DNA of 26,662 nt from Solobacterium sp. (GCA_015256455.1 JABZMB010000014.1:1-26662); one strand, 5' to 3'; shown: positions 1-9,112, counted from the first letter of the stretch. Program-made: numbers and translations. Notes: generated by a model from the letters alone, not told the origin.

Positions 1-739
1 CACAGTTATGTTGTGAAATCATACCTGCTTTCGCAAAGTTACTGATTTCATATTGCACAAAGCCATACTTTGGAAGTATCTTACAAATCCATTCATACAT
101 ATCTGCTTCAATATCATCTTCAAGATGTTTATATCCCTTTTTCGCAAAGACTGTATTTGGCTCTATCGTTAAAGAATATAACGATAGATGTGTAGGTTCT
201 AATGTAATCGCATCCTGCAAAGACTTCTCTAATGATTCCATTGTCTGTGTAGGCAAAGAATACATCAAATCCAAAGAGATGTTATCAATACCATACTTAC
301 GTAATAATTTCATTGTTTCTGCGACATCTTCTAATCGATGATGTCGGTTCATCATCTGTAGTAATCTTTCGTCTGATGTTTGAAAGCCTATGCTTGCACG
401 GTTTACACCGTGTTTTTGTAATATCTTTGCTTTGTCTTCATCAAACGTTTCTGGATTAATTTCAATCGTATATTCCTGCACCATGCGTGTATAAGGATCT
501 AATAAACTGAGTAATTGATCTAGTTGTGATGAAGATAGTGCAGTTGGTGTACCACCACCGATATAAATCGTTCGTAGATTCTCATTGATATGACGATTTT
601 GTATATCAGTTTTGATTGCATATAACCATTGATTTGCGACTGTTTCTTGATATCCTATATGGCAGAAATCACAATATGAACAAATTGTTCTACAGAATGG
701 TACATGCAAGTAAAGATGCTTTGGTTTAGTTATCATCAT
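1..739 (-). CDS. hemW: HemW-type radical SAM protein (partial, C-terminus beyond left edge)
   Basis: A radical SAM protein of the HemN/HemW family; HemW is a haem chaperone rather than a true coproporphyrinogen dehydrogenase. My reading of the minus strand gives about 246 codons with no stop before the window edge; full-length members have about 370-380 residues, so roughly a third is missing. The cluster motif CRTICSYCDFC is at residues 16-26 and directly follows the start region, as in HemW, which lacks the N-terminal extension of HemN. A GGGTPT SAM-binding segment and an EINPET segment follow. Two adjacent ATG codons (739 and 736) could start it, and both lie inside the end of lepA, so translation is probably coupled to lepA. 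No clear Shine-Dalgarno site is visible. HemW follows LepA in many Firmicutes, which supports the call. Confidence 0.9.
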   Translation of the reverse strand, partial: MMITKPKHLYLHVPFCRTICSYCDFCHIGYQETVANQWLYAIKTDIQNRHINENLRTIYIGGGTPTALSSSQLDQLLSLLDPYTRMVQEYTIEINPETFDEDKAKILQKHGVNRASIGFQTSDERLLQMMNRHHRLEDVAETMKLLRKYGIDNISLDLMYSLPTQTMESLEKSLQDAITLEPTHLSLYSLTIEPNTVFAKKGYKHLEDDIEADMYEWICKILPKYGFVQYEISNFAKAGMISQHNC

Positions 740-2531
740 CCATTGATAGAACAGACATAAACGCTTCCTGTGGAATCTCTACAGATCCTACTGCCTTCAT
801 TCTCTTCTTTCCTTCTTTTTGTTTCTCTAGAAGTTTCTTCTTACGGGAGATATCACCACCATAGCACTTAGCAAGCACGTTCTTACGCAAGGACTTGATA
901 TTTGTTCTAGCGATAATCTTACCACCGATAGCAGCCTGTACAGGAATCTCGAATTGTTGCTTTGGGATCAGTTCCTTTAGCTTCACTGTGATTGCAGAAC
1001 CACGTGCATACGCTTCTGAGCGGTGAATAATCACTGATAATGCATCGACATTTTCACCGTTCAATAGAATATCCATACGTACAAGATCCTGTGCACGATA
1101 GCCAATGAGTTCATAGTCTAATGAAGCATATCCCTTTGAACATGACTTTAACTTATCAAAGAAGTCAAAGATGATTTCTGAAAGTGGTAATTCATAGATA
1201 ATCATGTTTCTACCAGTATCGATGATTTCCATTGTCTGATAGATACCACGCTTATTCTGGCATAAGTCCATGATGGCACCGATATAGGTATCCGGAACCA
1301 TGATACTTGCCTTTACATATGGCTCTTCAACACGGTCAATTCTAGCTGCATCTGGCATTCTTGCAGGGTTATCAATTTCAATCATTGACCCATCCGTTAA
1401 ATATACATGATAGATAACAGATGGTGCAGTTGCGATTAAATCGAGGTTATATTCTCTTTCTAAACGTTCCTGGATAACATCCATGTGTAGAAGACCTAAG
1501 AATCCACAACGATAACCAAAGCCTAATGCTTGGGATGTCTCTGGTTCATATTGTAAGGATGCGTCATTTAACTGCAGTTTGTCTAACGCATCACGTAAGT
1601 CACCATACTTTGCCGCATCAGTTGGATATAGTCCGCAATATACCATTGGGTTTAACTTACGATATCCAGATAATGGCTTCTCTGCTGGATTGTCTACTTT
1701 CGTAACTGTATCACCGACACGTACATCTTGGATGGACTTAATCGAAGCCGCAAACCAACCTACATCACCACACACTAATGTATTCATCTTTACTTCACGT
1801 GGGTTACGAATACCTACTTCTAGTACTTCATATTCTGCGCCTGTGGCCATAAAGCGTATCTTATCACCAACAGAAAGACTACCCTCACGGATACGAATTA
1901 ATGCGATGATTCCACGGTATGGGTCATAGAATGAGTCGAATACTAATGCTTGTAATGGCGCATCTTCGTTTCCGCTAGGCGCTGGGATGTGAGATACAAT
2001 CTGTTCTAAAACTTTATCAACATTCAATCCACTACGTGCAGAAATGAGTGGCGCATTACTACAATCAAGACCAATGATGTCTTCAATCTCCCTGATTGTC
2101 ACATCAGGTTGTGCATTCATCATATCTACTTTATTAATGACAGGTAAAATTTCTAGATTGTTATCTAGTGCAAGATAGGTATTTGCAAGTGTTTGTGCTT
2201 GGACACCTTGTGTCGAGTCAACGACTAAAATCGCACCCTCACAAGCCGCTAGTGAGCGTGATACTTCATAGGTAAAGTCGACATGGCCTGGTGTATCAAT
2301 CAAGTTAAAGAGATACTCCTGTCCATCTTTTGCAGTATAGCTAAGTTGTACTGCATTCAGTTTAATTGTGATACCACGTTCTCTTTCTAGGTCCATTTCA
2401 TCTAGAAGCTGAGCTTTCATATCACGTTCTTTTACCGTTTCTGTCATTTCAAGAATACGGTCTGCCAATGTCGATTTACCATGGTCGATATGGGCAATAA
2501 TACAGAAATTTCGTATATGCTTTTGATCCAT
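726..2531 (-). CDS. lepA: Elongation factor 4 (LepA), ribosome-associated GTPase
   Basis: LepA is a translational GTPase that binds ribosomes and affects initiation and back-translocation. The 601-residue protein has the usual family length. The G motifs are all present: AHIDHGKST at 13-21, RGITI at 52-56, DTPGH at 79-83, NKVD at 133-136 and SA at 164-165. The EF-G-like domains and the LepA-specific Lys-rich C-terminal domain follow. The ATG abuts the fmt stop codon without a gap, and an AGGGAAGG Shine-Dalgarno site lies within the last fmt codons. This arrangement implies translational coupling in an fmt-lepA-hemW operon. Nothing looks broken. Confidence 0.97.
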   Translation of the reverse strand: MDQKHIRNFCIIAHIDHGKSTLADRILEMTETVKERDMKAQLLDEMDLERERGITIKLNAVQLSYTAKDGQEYLFNLIDTPGHVDFTYEVSRSLAACEGAILVVDSTQGVQAQTLANTYLALDNNLEILPVINKVDMMNAQPDVTIREIEDIIGLDCSNAPLISARSGLNVDKVLEQIVSHIPAPSGNEDAPLQALVFDSFYDPYRGIIALIRIREGSLSVGDKIRFMATGAEYEVLEVGIRNPREVKMNTLVCGDVGWFAASIKSIQDVRVGDTVTKVDNPAEKPLSGYRKLNPMVYCGLYPTDAAKYGDLRDALDKLQLNDASLQYEPETSQALGFGYRCGFLGLLHMDVIQERLEREYNLDLIATAPSVIYHVYLTDGSMIEIDNPARMPDAARIDRVEEPYVKASIMVPDTYIGAIMDLCQNKRGIYQTMEIIDTGRNMIIYELPLSEIIFDFFDKLKSCSKGYASLDYELIGYRAQDLVRMDILLNGENVDALSVIIHRSEAYARGSAITVKLKELIPKQQFEIPVQAAIGGKIIARTNIKSLRKNVLAKCYGGDISRKKKLLEKQKEGKKRMKAVGSVEIPQEAFMSVLSMDDDN

Positions 2532-3470
2532 TTACTCAAATACCTTCCCTATCATATTTCTACCTGCACCATTGGCATACGCATCTGCACTCATTCTGCT
2601 CTTACCTTCTGGCTGTAGTTCATAAACTTCGATAATGCCACCAATGCTTGCGACTTCCATCGCATGATTCTTAAAACCTAAGATTTCTCCAGGCTTAGCT
2701 TGATGGTCTTCTTTTCTCATTCTAACTTTGCAGAACTTGATACGCTTTCCATCAACCATACCATATGGCATTGGCCAATCAATCAAACCACGAATATGGT
2801 TATATAGAGTCTGTACCTCTTCTTTTGCAAACTGTACTTTCTCTTCTTCTTTTGTAATATTTAATCCCAAGATGACTTTACTATCATCCTGTGGCTCTCC
2901 AACTAGCTTACCTGCAATATAGTCTTCTAAATTATCTTTCACTAATTGCTTGCTTAATACTAGTAAACGCTGGTTTAATTCTGCCATCGTTTCATCTTTA
3001 CCAAGTGGTGTTGTCACTCTAGCATAGATATCTCCTGCATCCATGGCTTTTGTCATCTGGATGAGACTTACACCAGTTTCTGTTTCACCACCCATAACTG
3101 CATGATGGATTGGTGCACCTCCACGATACTTTGGTAAAAGTGATGGATGTACATTAATACAACCAAGTCGTGGATATTCTAAAATACGAACTGGTATAAA
3201 TTGTCCATATGCACAAGTTAAGATTAACTCTGGTTCATATCGTAATACATCGTCCACATGTTCCTTTAATAGATCTGGTTGAATCACTGGAATCTGATAT
3301 TGATCTGCTAAAGCATGTATAGGTGTCATCTGGATGGTATGTTTTCTTCCAACCGGTTTATCTGGTTGGGAAACAACGGCTACAACGTTATATCCTTCAT
3401 CGATTAAGGTCTGTAATATACCTCTTGCAAATTCTGTTGTACCAAAAAATATAATTCTTGTCTGCTTCAT
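2532..3470 (-). CDS. fmt: Methionyl-tRNA formyltransferase
   Basis: This enzyme transfers a formyl group from 10-formyltetrahydrofolate to Met-tRNAi to make the bacterial initiator tRNA. The 312 residues match the family length. The N-terminal formyltransferase fold starts with IIFFGTTEFA. The catalytic segment INVHPSLLPKYRGGAPI (about 105-121) supplies the conserved Asn106 and His108, and MDAGD (143-147) holds the conserved Asp. The C-terminal third is the tRNA-binding OB-like domain. The ATG is preceded by a GGAGGT Shine-Dalgarno site, and a TATAAT box lies just upstream, so fmt is the first gene of the fmt-lepA-hemW operon. In many Firmicutes fmt sits with def and priA instead, so this pairing with lepA is less common. 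Confidence 0.97.
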   Translation of the reverse strand: MKQTRIIFFGTTEFARGILQTLIDEGYNVVAVVSQPDKPVGRKHTIQMTPIHALADQYQIPVIQPDLLKEHVDDVLRYEPELILTCAYGQFIPVRILEYPRLGCINVHPSLLPKYRGGAPIHHAVMGGETETGVSLIQMTKAMDAGDIYARVTTPLGKDETMAELNQRLLVLSKQLVKDNLEDYIAGKLVGEPQDDSKVILGLNITKEEEKVQFAKEEVQTLYNHIRGLIDWPMPYGMVDGKRIKFCKVRMRKEDHQAKPGEILGFKNHAMEVASIGGIIEVYELQPEGKSRMSADAYANGAGRNMIGKVFE

Positions 3471-3491
3471 CTCTCATACCTCCACCGTGAT

Positions 3492-3520
3492 ATTATACCC
3501 TACTTTTTTGGGGTTTTCAT
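3492..3520 (-). promoter_or_regulatory. Candidate fmt promoter
   Basis: A TATAAT -10 box is read on the minus strand at 3497-3492, about 22 nt before the fmt start codon. No good -35 hexamer sits 16-18 bp upstream, only an A/T-rich ATGAAA-like stretch. The promoter is back to back with the rpsT promoter, whose -35 begins at 3520. Confidence 0.5.
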
Positions 3521-3548
3521 TGCATTTTACACTTCACTTTGATATAAT
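3520..3548 (+). promoter_or_regulatory. rpsT promoter
   Basis: TTGCAT at 3520-3525 and a perfect TATAAT at 3543-3548 are separated by 17 bp. An AGGAGGTG Shine-Dalgarno site follows at 3569-3576, 5 nt before the rpsT ATG. The leader would be only about 25 nt long, too short for a structured S20 autoregulatory element. Confidence 0.75.
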
Positions 3549-3581
3549 CCTAATGCTAATAAGTGGACAGGAGGTGTACTC

Positions 3582-3848
3582 ATGGCAAATATCAAGTCAC
3601 AGAAGAAGCGCGCACTAACTAATCTGAAAAGACAGAATGCGAAGGCTGGACAGAAGAGCGAACTAAAGACAGCAATCAAGAAGGTTCTTTTAGCTGTAGA
3701 AGCTAAGGACGTTGAAGCTGCTACTGCTGCTTACAACACAGCAAATAAGTGCTTAGACAAGGCAGTTGTATCTCATATCAAGAATAACAACTATGCTGCT
3801 CGTCAGAAGTCAAGACTCGCTAAGGCTGTCAATTCCATTCAGAAATAA
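3582..3848 (+). CDS. rpsT: 30S ribosomal protein S20
   Basis: S20 is a small basic protein that binds 16S rRNA near the 5' and 3' minor domains of the 30S subunit. The 88 residues match the family, beginning with the signature MANIKSQKKRALTN and forming a largely helical Lys/Ala-rich chain. The ATG has a near-perfect Shine-Dalgarno site. The gene stands alone on the plus strand between divergent fmt and convergent trmK. It has its own sigmaA-type promoter and a hairpin terminator directly after the stop. rpsT next to lepA and hemW is a common Firmicutes neighbourhood. Confidence 0.97.
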   Translation: MANIKSQKKRALTNLKRQNAKAGQKSELKTAIKKVLLAVEAKDVEAATAAYNTANKCLDKAVVSHIKNNNYAARQKSRLAKAVNSIQK

Positions 3849-3877
3849 AAAACGTGGCTCTAAGAACCGCGTTTTTA
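3848..3877. terminator. Bidirectional terminator between rpsT and trmK
   Basis: The arms 3848-3860 and 3864-3876 pair around a TAA loop with one G-T wobble and one mismatch. The A- and T-rich outer parts give T-tracts in both directions. It serves rpsT on the plus strand and overlaps the trmK stop codon (3877-3875) on the minus strand. Confidence 0.75.
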
Positions 3878-4546
3878 TTTTGCCTCTAACCAATACTTCT
3901 TTTGTTGTAATAATTCTTTGCGATAGTCATCATCATGAGGATACTTCGATAAAACCCCATCAATAAAGGCTATCTGTCGGTCACAATAGGAAAGATATTC
4001 TTTTTCCTTTTTTTGTTGGAGATAAACTCCACAGAGTATCTCATCATCACGATATGACTCATGATAATCTGTTGTAAAACTGATTGCGATATAGTCGAAA
4101 TCACGCTCTGTAATTAACTCTTCTTGATCAATCGTATAGTGATGATCACTAATCCATTTCCGTAGAAGCTCTGGTTTACGATTGACTTCGACAATCAACT
4201 GTTTACATGTACGTAAACGTTTTTCCCCTGCAGCTTCAAGTATATCTTTTGCGGTATAGTAGCCCATACCTGCAATCACTACAACATCGACGTCTTGTGG
4301 TACATGTTCGAAGCCATTGGATAAAATTGTCTCGATTTGACCATCAAGGTTTTCCGCTTGGATATTGCGTTTAGCAATCTCTAATGGTCCATTTGCAATA
4401 TCACAAGCGTAGGCTTTTTGTACCTTTTTATGTTTGATTGCTAGGATAGGAAGAAAGGCATGGTCTGTACCAATATCTGCCAAGACCACGCCTTTGTTTA
4501 TCATATCCGCAATTTTCTGGATACGTAAATTCATCTTATTTGTCAA
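3875..4546 (-). CDS. trmK: tRNA (adenine-22-N1)-methyltransferase, TrmK family
   Basis: TrmK (YqfN) methylates N1 of A22 in tRNA using SAM. The 223-residue protein has motif I as VLADIGTDHAFLPI (about residues 21-34), an acidic CDIANGPL segment for SAM ribose binding, and a C-terminal helical tail that looks like a coiled coil (about 180-223). Directly downstream of rpoD is its usual place in Firmicutes. The start is TTG at 4546, overlapping the rpoD stop by 11 nt. It is chosen because AAAGGA lies 5 nt upstream, whereas the next start, ATG at 4534, has no nearby Shine-Dalgarno site. The usual IAGMGG motif reads IAGMGY here (92-96), a mild departure from what I recall of the family. It is the last gene of the glyQS-dnaG-rpoD-trmK operon. 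Confidence 0.9.
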   Translation of the reverse strand: MTNKMNLRIQKIADMINKGVVLADIGTDHAFLPILAIKHKKVQKAYACDIANGPLEIAKRNIQAENLDGQIETILSNGFEHVPQDVDVVVIAGMGYYTAKDILEAAGEKRLRTCKQLIVEVNRKPELLRKWISDHHYTIDQEELITERDFDYIAISFTTDYHESYRDDEILCGVYLQQKKEKEYLSYCDRQIAFIDGVLSKYPHDDDYRKELLQQKKYWLEAK

Positions 4547-5939
4547 AGAAATCCTTTAATCTCTTTGAGCGTGATGGATGTTTCAATTTACGTAGTGCTT
4601 TTGCTTCAATCTGACGAATACGTTCACGTGTGACGTTGAATTCACGTCCTACTTCTTCAAGAGTACGTGTACGTCCATCATATAAACCAAAACGTAAGCG
4701 TAATACTTTTTCTTCACGTTCTGTTAGACCGCTGAGAACGCTATTGATTTCATCCTTCAATAACTGATTACTTGCGTATTGATCAGGACTGAGTGCTTCC
4801 TTATCCTCAATAAAGTCACCTAAGTGAGAATCATCTTCTTCACCAATTGGTGTTTCTAGTGATACAGGTTCTAGGGCAATCTTTTGGATTTCTCTTACCT
4901 TTTCTGGAGAAATACCTTCCATGCGCTGGCTGATTTCTTCTGCCGAAGGATCACGTCCTAATTCCTGCACCAATTGACGCTGTACACGTGTTAACTTATT
5001 GATTGTTTCTACCATGTGTACTGGAATACGAATTGTTCTTGCTTGGTCTGCAATGGCACGTGTAATAGCCTGACGAATCCACCATGTTGCGTATGTAGAG
5101 AACTTGAATCCCTTAGTATAGTCAAACTTTTCAACTGCCTTTACAAGACCCATGTTACCTTCCTGGATTAAATCTAGGAATAACATACCTCTACCAACAT
5201 ATTTCTTAGCGATAGATACAACTAAACGTAAGTTACTGGAGATTAAGATATTTCTAGCTTCTTCATCGCCTTCTTCAATACGCTTTGCGATTTCAGGTTC
5301 ATCTTCTGGCTTTAAGAGTGGTACACGTCCAATTTCCTTTAAGTACATCTTAACAGGGTCATTTAACTGGACATTGCCACCTGTAGAGAAGGATGTTAAA
5401 TCCAAAAGACTAGCTAATGGCTTTTCTTCATCATCGTCATCAAGATCAGGGTCTTTACCTACAACGTCTTCATCTTCTACATCATCCACGTCATCATCTA
5501 GTAAGTCTAAGTCATCATCTTCGGTTGCAGTGAGTTCTTCGATATCCTCATCTTCAACAATCTGAATATTCTCTGTATTGAACCAATCCCAGAGTTCGTC
5601 CATATCATCATCAGACATATCTAAGTGCTCTAAGGATGCCATGACATCTTTCTGTGCGATGGAACCATTCTTCTTAGCAATTTCCTTATAATCGTCTTTG
5701 AGTTCATCAAGGTTCTTTAATTCTTTCACCTTTCCTGAACGCTTATATGTTTCAATTTCTTTTGTGTCTTTCTTGTTGTCTTTCACTTTTGTTTTTTTCT
5801 CTTTCACTTCTTTTGTTTTCTTAGGAGCTTTTTCTTCTGCTACTTCTGCCTTTTTCTTTTTGGAAGTTGCTTTTTCTACTACAACTTCCTCTTTTACTTT
5901 CTTTGAAGCCTTCGTAGTTTTACTTGTTTCCTTCTTCAT
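4536..5939 (-). CDS. rpoD: Primary RNA polymerase sigma factor (sigma-70/SigA)
   Basis: This is the housekeeping sigma factor that directs RNA polymerase to -10/-35 promoters. Of its 467 residues, the C-terminal 275 are canonical: region 1.2 begins at NDPVKMYLKEIG (193-204), region 2 contains GNMGLVKAVEKFDYTKGFKFSTYATWWIRQAI (261-292), and region 4 has the helix-turn-helix LEEVGREFNVTRERIRQIE (427-445). The N-terminus is unusual. Residues 1-70 are very Lys/Glu-rich and low in complexity, about 73-128 resemble region 1.1, and about 129-173 form a strongly acidic Asp/Glu stretch. That makes it roughly 95 residues longer than Bacillus SigA (371). The ATG at 5939 has a GGAGGT site 6 nt upstream and overlaps the end of dnaG by 20 nt, as expected in the dnaG-rpoD macromolecular synthesis operon. 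Confidence 0.97.
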   Translation of the reverse strand: MKKETSKTTKASKKVKEEVVVEKATSKKKKAEVAEEKAPKKTKEVKEKKTKVKDNKKDTKEIETYKRSGKVKELKNLDELKDDYKEIAKKNGSIAQKDVMASLEHLDMSDDDMDELWDWFNTENIQIVEDEDIEELTATEDDDLDLLDDDVDDVEDEDVVGKDPDLDDDDEEKPLASLLDLTSFSTGGNVQLNDPVKMYLKEIGRVPLLKPEDEPEIAKRIEEGDEEARNILISSNLRLVVSIAKKYVGRGMLFLDLIQEGNMGLVKAVEKFDYTKGFKFSTYATWWIRQAITRAIADQARTIRIPVHMVETINKLTRVQRQLVQELGRDPSAEEISQRMEGISPEKVREIQKIALEPVSLETPIGEEDDSHLGDFIEDKEALSPDQYASNQLLKDEINSVLSGLTEREEKVLRLRFGLYDGRTRTLEEVGREFNVTRERIRQIEAKALRKLKHPSRSKRLKDFFDK

Positions 5940-7680
5940 CGAGATACCTCCGCAGTTCTAGAATGCACTTTTGATACTTTTCCATAAGTACCTTTTGACT
6001 CATATCATTTAGACCAGCTTGTGAGAGTTGTTCGTAATACGCATCTCTCTCCTTCTGCAATGTTGTAATTTTTACCTTGCGAATGGCTCCTTTTAGGACC
6101 GCTTCGTCATAGTCGATATCATATGCAGGCATGGATACCAGTCTTGTTAGTAAGTCTTTTACTTCTTGCTTATCAGTACGATCAATCAGATGACTTGGAT
6201 CAACATCTTGGAATGTATGTAAACTATCAATAATTAACATCGCCAATAACTTATGTGTTTTGTCATTTAGATAGCCTAACTCTACTTCAAATGTATGTGC
6301 ATGACTTGCTGACTTTAACATCATCATTAGTATTAAATCTTCCGCATCTAGGGAACCATCTGGAATCGATAGCTTCTTCTGTACGGTTTGATTGATTGGT
6401 CGATTGATTTTTTGTGGCACATAGTCAACTGGCATATGTGTCATTTCCGCTAATTGTTGTGTAAAGTAGCGGCGATCTACTTCGTCAGGTAATGTTGCAA
6501 TATCTGCCTGTACCTTACGAACCAATTCTTTTTTATCAGAGTAGTTATTTAGATTTGTCTGTGAAACTTGATACTCAATCACAAACTCTATCCAAGTTAC
6601 CTCATCTTTGAGAACACTTTTTAAACCTTCCGCTCCTTGTTGACGTACCAGTTCATCTGGGTCTTTGCCTGTTAGATTGCGAATCACTGATACATCGCAA
6701 CCTGCTTTTCTAGCCATATGTACTGCACGTAAGGTAGCAGCCTGTCCAGCACGGTCGCCATCATAACAGAATACAATCTTCGCAGCGATATTCTTTAACA
6801 GATGAATCTGTCTTTCCGTACAGGATGTACCTAATGTACATACTGCATTAAAGATACCAGCTTTAGCAAAGGCAATCACGTCTGTTACACCTTCACATAC
6901 GTAAATCTTTCCTTCTTTACGGGCAACAGCCTTTGCACGGTGATAGTTATATACAATATCACCCTTGGTAAAGATATCTGTTTCGTTTGTATTGATATAT
7001 TTGGAAGGATTATTTGGATCTAGAATACGTGCACTAAATCCTATCGGATTACCGTATTGGTCATGAATTGGGAAGGTAATACGACCAGCAAAGGTATCAT
7101 GGATACCAGACTCATTGATACGTATTAAATTTGCACGATTCATGTCCGCATCACTAAAACCTTTAGCATGTAAAAAGTGATATAACGCTGTCTGATTTGG
7201 GTTATAGCCTATCTGAAACTCACGAATCAAATCTGCAGTCATCCCACGCTTTTCAAGATACTTCTTTTCATTCACGGCTTCAGGTGTATCGAGTTGATAC
7301 ATCATATACTGAATCGCCGCATTCATCACATTGTACAGTGCTTCTTTATGAGGATCCTTACTAGCTCTTTGCTCTATATCAACATCAACCTGTAAAGGAT
7401 AGTTAATCAAAGACGCAACTCTACCAACGGCTTCGGGGAATGTGATATTTTCGTAGTTTTGTACGAATGTATACACATTACCACCATTACCGCAAACAAA
7501 GCATTTATAGATTTTCTTTTCTGGTGAAATAGACATCGATGGATCATGATCATCATGGAAAGGACAAATCGCTACATAGGAATTTCCTTTGCGATGAACC
7601 TGAATGTAGTGACCGATGACATCGACAATATCCGCTTTTTCACGAATGGCATTTATATCATGATCACTAATCTTTGCCAT
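5920..7680 (-). CDS. dnaG: DNA primase
   Basis: DnaG makes the RNA primers for chromosomal replication and works with the DnaB/DnaC-type helicase. The 586 residues are close to family length. The N-terminal zinc-binding domain has Cys39, His42, Cys60 and Cys63 (CPFH...CFVC). The TOPRIM core has Glu263 in CEGVTDVIAF and the DGD triad at 307-309 (YDGDRAGQ). The usual EGYMDV reads EGVTDV here. The C-terminal ~130 residues are helical and correspond to the helicase-interaction domain. The ATG has a GGAGGG Shine-Dalgarno site. The gene lies 12 nt after glyQS and overlaps rpoD. Confidence 0.97.
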   Translation of the reverse strand: MAKISDHDINAIREKADIVDVIGHYIQVHRKGNSYVAICPFHDDHDPSMSISPEKKIYKCFVCGNGGNVYTFVQNYENITFPEAVGRVASLINYPLQVDVDIEQRASKDPHKEALYNVMNAAIQYMMYQLDTPEAVNEKKYLEKRGMTADLIREFQIGYNPNQTALYHFLHAKGFSDADMNRANLIRINESGIHDTFAGRITFPIHDQYGNPIGFSARILDPNNPSKYINTNETDIFTKGDIVYNYHRAKAVARKEGKIYVCEGVTDVIAFAKAGIFNAVCTLGTSCTERQIHLLKNIAAKIVFCYDGDRAGQAATLRAVHMARKAGCDVSVIRNLTGKDPDELVRQQGAEGLKSVLKDEVTWIEFVIEYQVSQTNLNNYSDKKELVRKVQADIATLPDEVDRRYFTQQLAEMTHMPVDYVPQKINRPINQTVQKKLSIPDGSLDAEDLILMMMLKSASHAHTFEVELGYLNDKTHKLLAMLIIDSLHTFQDVDPSHLIDRTDKQEVKDLLTRLVSMPAYDIDYDEAVLKGAIRKVKITTLQKERDAYYEQLSQAGLNDMSQKVLMEKYQKCILELRRYLDEEGNK

Positions 7681-7692
7681 ATTCCCTCCTTC

Positions 7693-9072
7693 TTAGAAAC
7701 GAATTTCCTTACAAATCTTGTTACGAACTTCTTCTACAGTCATACGTTCCTGTTCCATGGAATCACGGTAACGGATTGTAACTGTACCATCTTCCATCGT
7801 CTGTTCGTCAATTGTGATACAGAATGGTGTACCAACTTCATCTTGACGACGGTAACGCTTACCAATAGAACCTGCTTCATCATATGTCACTGTAAAGTCA
7901 TAAGATAGCTCATGGCGAATCTCTTCTGCCTTTTCAGCGTACTTCTTACGTAGTGGTAAGATTGCGGCCTTTACAGGTGCTAGCACTGGGTTAAAGCGCA
8001 TGACTACACGTGTCTCACCATTCTCAAGTGTTTCTTCATCATATGCGTCTGTAAAGAACATGAAGAATAGACGTTCAACACCTACAGCTGGTTCTACTAC
8101 ATATGGAAGATACTTCTCATTTGTAATTGGATCTAAGTAAGTTAAATCCTTACCAGATGTATTCTGGTGTTGTGTTAAGTCGTAGTCTGTACGGTCTGCA
8201 ATACCCCAAACTTCACCCCAACCCCATGGGAACTTGTATTCAATGTCTGTTGTGCCCTTGGAGTAGAATGATAGCTCTTCCTTCTCATGGTCTCTGAAAC
8301 GTAAGTTTTCTGGATTACCACCTAACTTCACAATCCAATCCATGCAGAAGTTACGCCAATATGGGAACCACTCATCATCTGTACCTGGCTTGCAGAAGAA
8401 TTCCATTTCCATCTGTTCAAATTCACGTGTACGGAAGATAAAGTTACCTGGAGTAATTTCATTACGGAAGGACTTACCAATCTGGCAGATACCAAATGGT
8501 AACTTCTTACGGTATGCACGTGCCACTTGTTTGAAGTCTACAAACATGCCCTGTGCTGTTTCAGGTCTTAGGTAAATTGTATTCTTAGAATCTTCCAATG
8601 TTCCTTGGAATGTCTTAAACATCAAGTTGAACTGGCGAATGGATGTAAAGTTATGTCCACCACAGTCAGGACATGGAACGTTATTATCTTTGATGTACTG
8701 TTCCATCTGTTCATTGCTCCAACCCTCTGGATTTACTGTTCCATTGGAGAAGGATTCAATTAATTGGTCCGCACGGTGTCTTGTATGACACTGCTTGCAG
8801 TCCATTAAAGGATCAGAGAACCCCTTTAAGTGTCCTGATGCTTCCCAAACCTTAGGATTCATTAAGATTGCTGCTTGAATCTCTTCATTGTTTGGGTCTT
8901 CTTGTATAAACTTCTTTTGCCACGCACGCTTGATGTTATCTTTGAGGTTAACACCTAAAGGACCAAAGTCCCAAGTATTACTTAAACCACCATAAATTTC
9001 TGAGCCTTGAAATACAAATCCTGTATTCTTTGCATGCGAAACAATTAAGTCAAATGTCTTCTGTCTATCCAT
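7693..9072 (-). CDS. glyQS: Glycyl-tRNA synthetase, single-chain (bacterial/eukaryotic-like class II)
   Basis: It charges tRNA-Gly with glycine. This is the single-polypeptide alpha2 form (459 residues), not the alpha2beta2 glyQ/glyS type. Visible motifs are GLSNTWDFGPLG (29-40), a zinc-ribbon-like pair C92/C95 and C134/C137, YLRPETAQG (167-175), class II motif 2 around 201-227 (SFRNEITPGNFIFRTREFEQMEMEFF region), and motif 3 as EPAVGVERLFF near the C-terminal third. A C-terminal anticodon-binding domain follows. The ATG has GGAGGC 9 nt upstream. It is the first gene of the glyQS-dnaG-rpoD-trmK operon, with a visible promoter at 9113-9141. The leader is only about 35 nt, so there is no room for the glycine T-box often found before glyQS. 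Confidence 0.97.
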   Translation of the reverse strand: MDRQKTFDLIVSHAKNTGFVFQGSEIYGGLSNTWDFGPLGVNLKDNIKRAWQKKFIQEDPNNEEIQAAILMNPKVWEASGHLKGFSDPLMDCKQCHTRHRADQLIESFSNGTVNPEGWSNEQMEQYIKDNNVPCPDCGGHNFTSIRQFNLMFKTFQGTLEDSKNTIYLRPETAQGMFVDFKQVARAYRKKLPFGICQIGKSFRNEITPGNFIFRTREFEQMEMEFFCKPGTDDEWFPYWRNFCMDWIVKLGGNPENLRFRDHEKEELSFYSKGTTDIEYKFPWGWGEVWGIADRTDYDLTQHQNTSGKDLTYLDPITNEKYLPYVVEPAVGVERLFFMFFTDAYDEETLENGETRVVMRFNPVLAPVKAAILPLRKKYAEKAEEIRHELSYDFTVTYDEAGSIGKRYRRQDEVGTPFCITIDEQTMEDGTVTIRYRDSMEQERMTVEEVRNKICKEIRF

Positions 9073-9112
9073 TGAAATTGAGCCTCCAAAATATTCCCAT
9101 AATATCCTGTAA

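Noticed and set aside
3334..3618. 94-codon plus-strand frame overlapping fmt and rpsT
   Set aside because: It is antisense to the fmt N-terminus, spans the divergent promoters and ends inside rpsT in another frame; no family resemblance.
5152..5565. Plus-strand frame encoding a Ser-rich protein
   Set aside because: It is the antisense shadow of the Asp/Glu-rich part of rpoD; the Ser runs come from complementing GAT/GAA/GAC codons.
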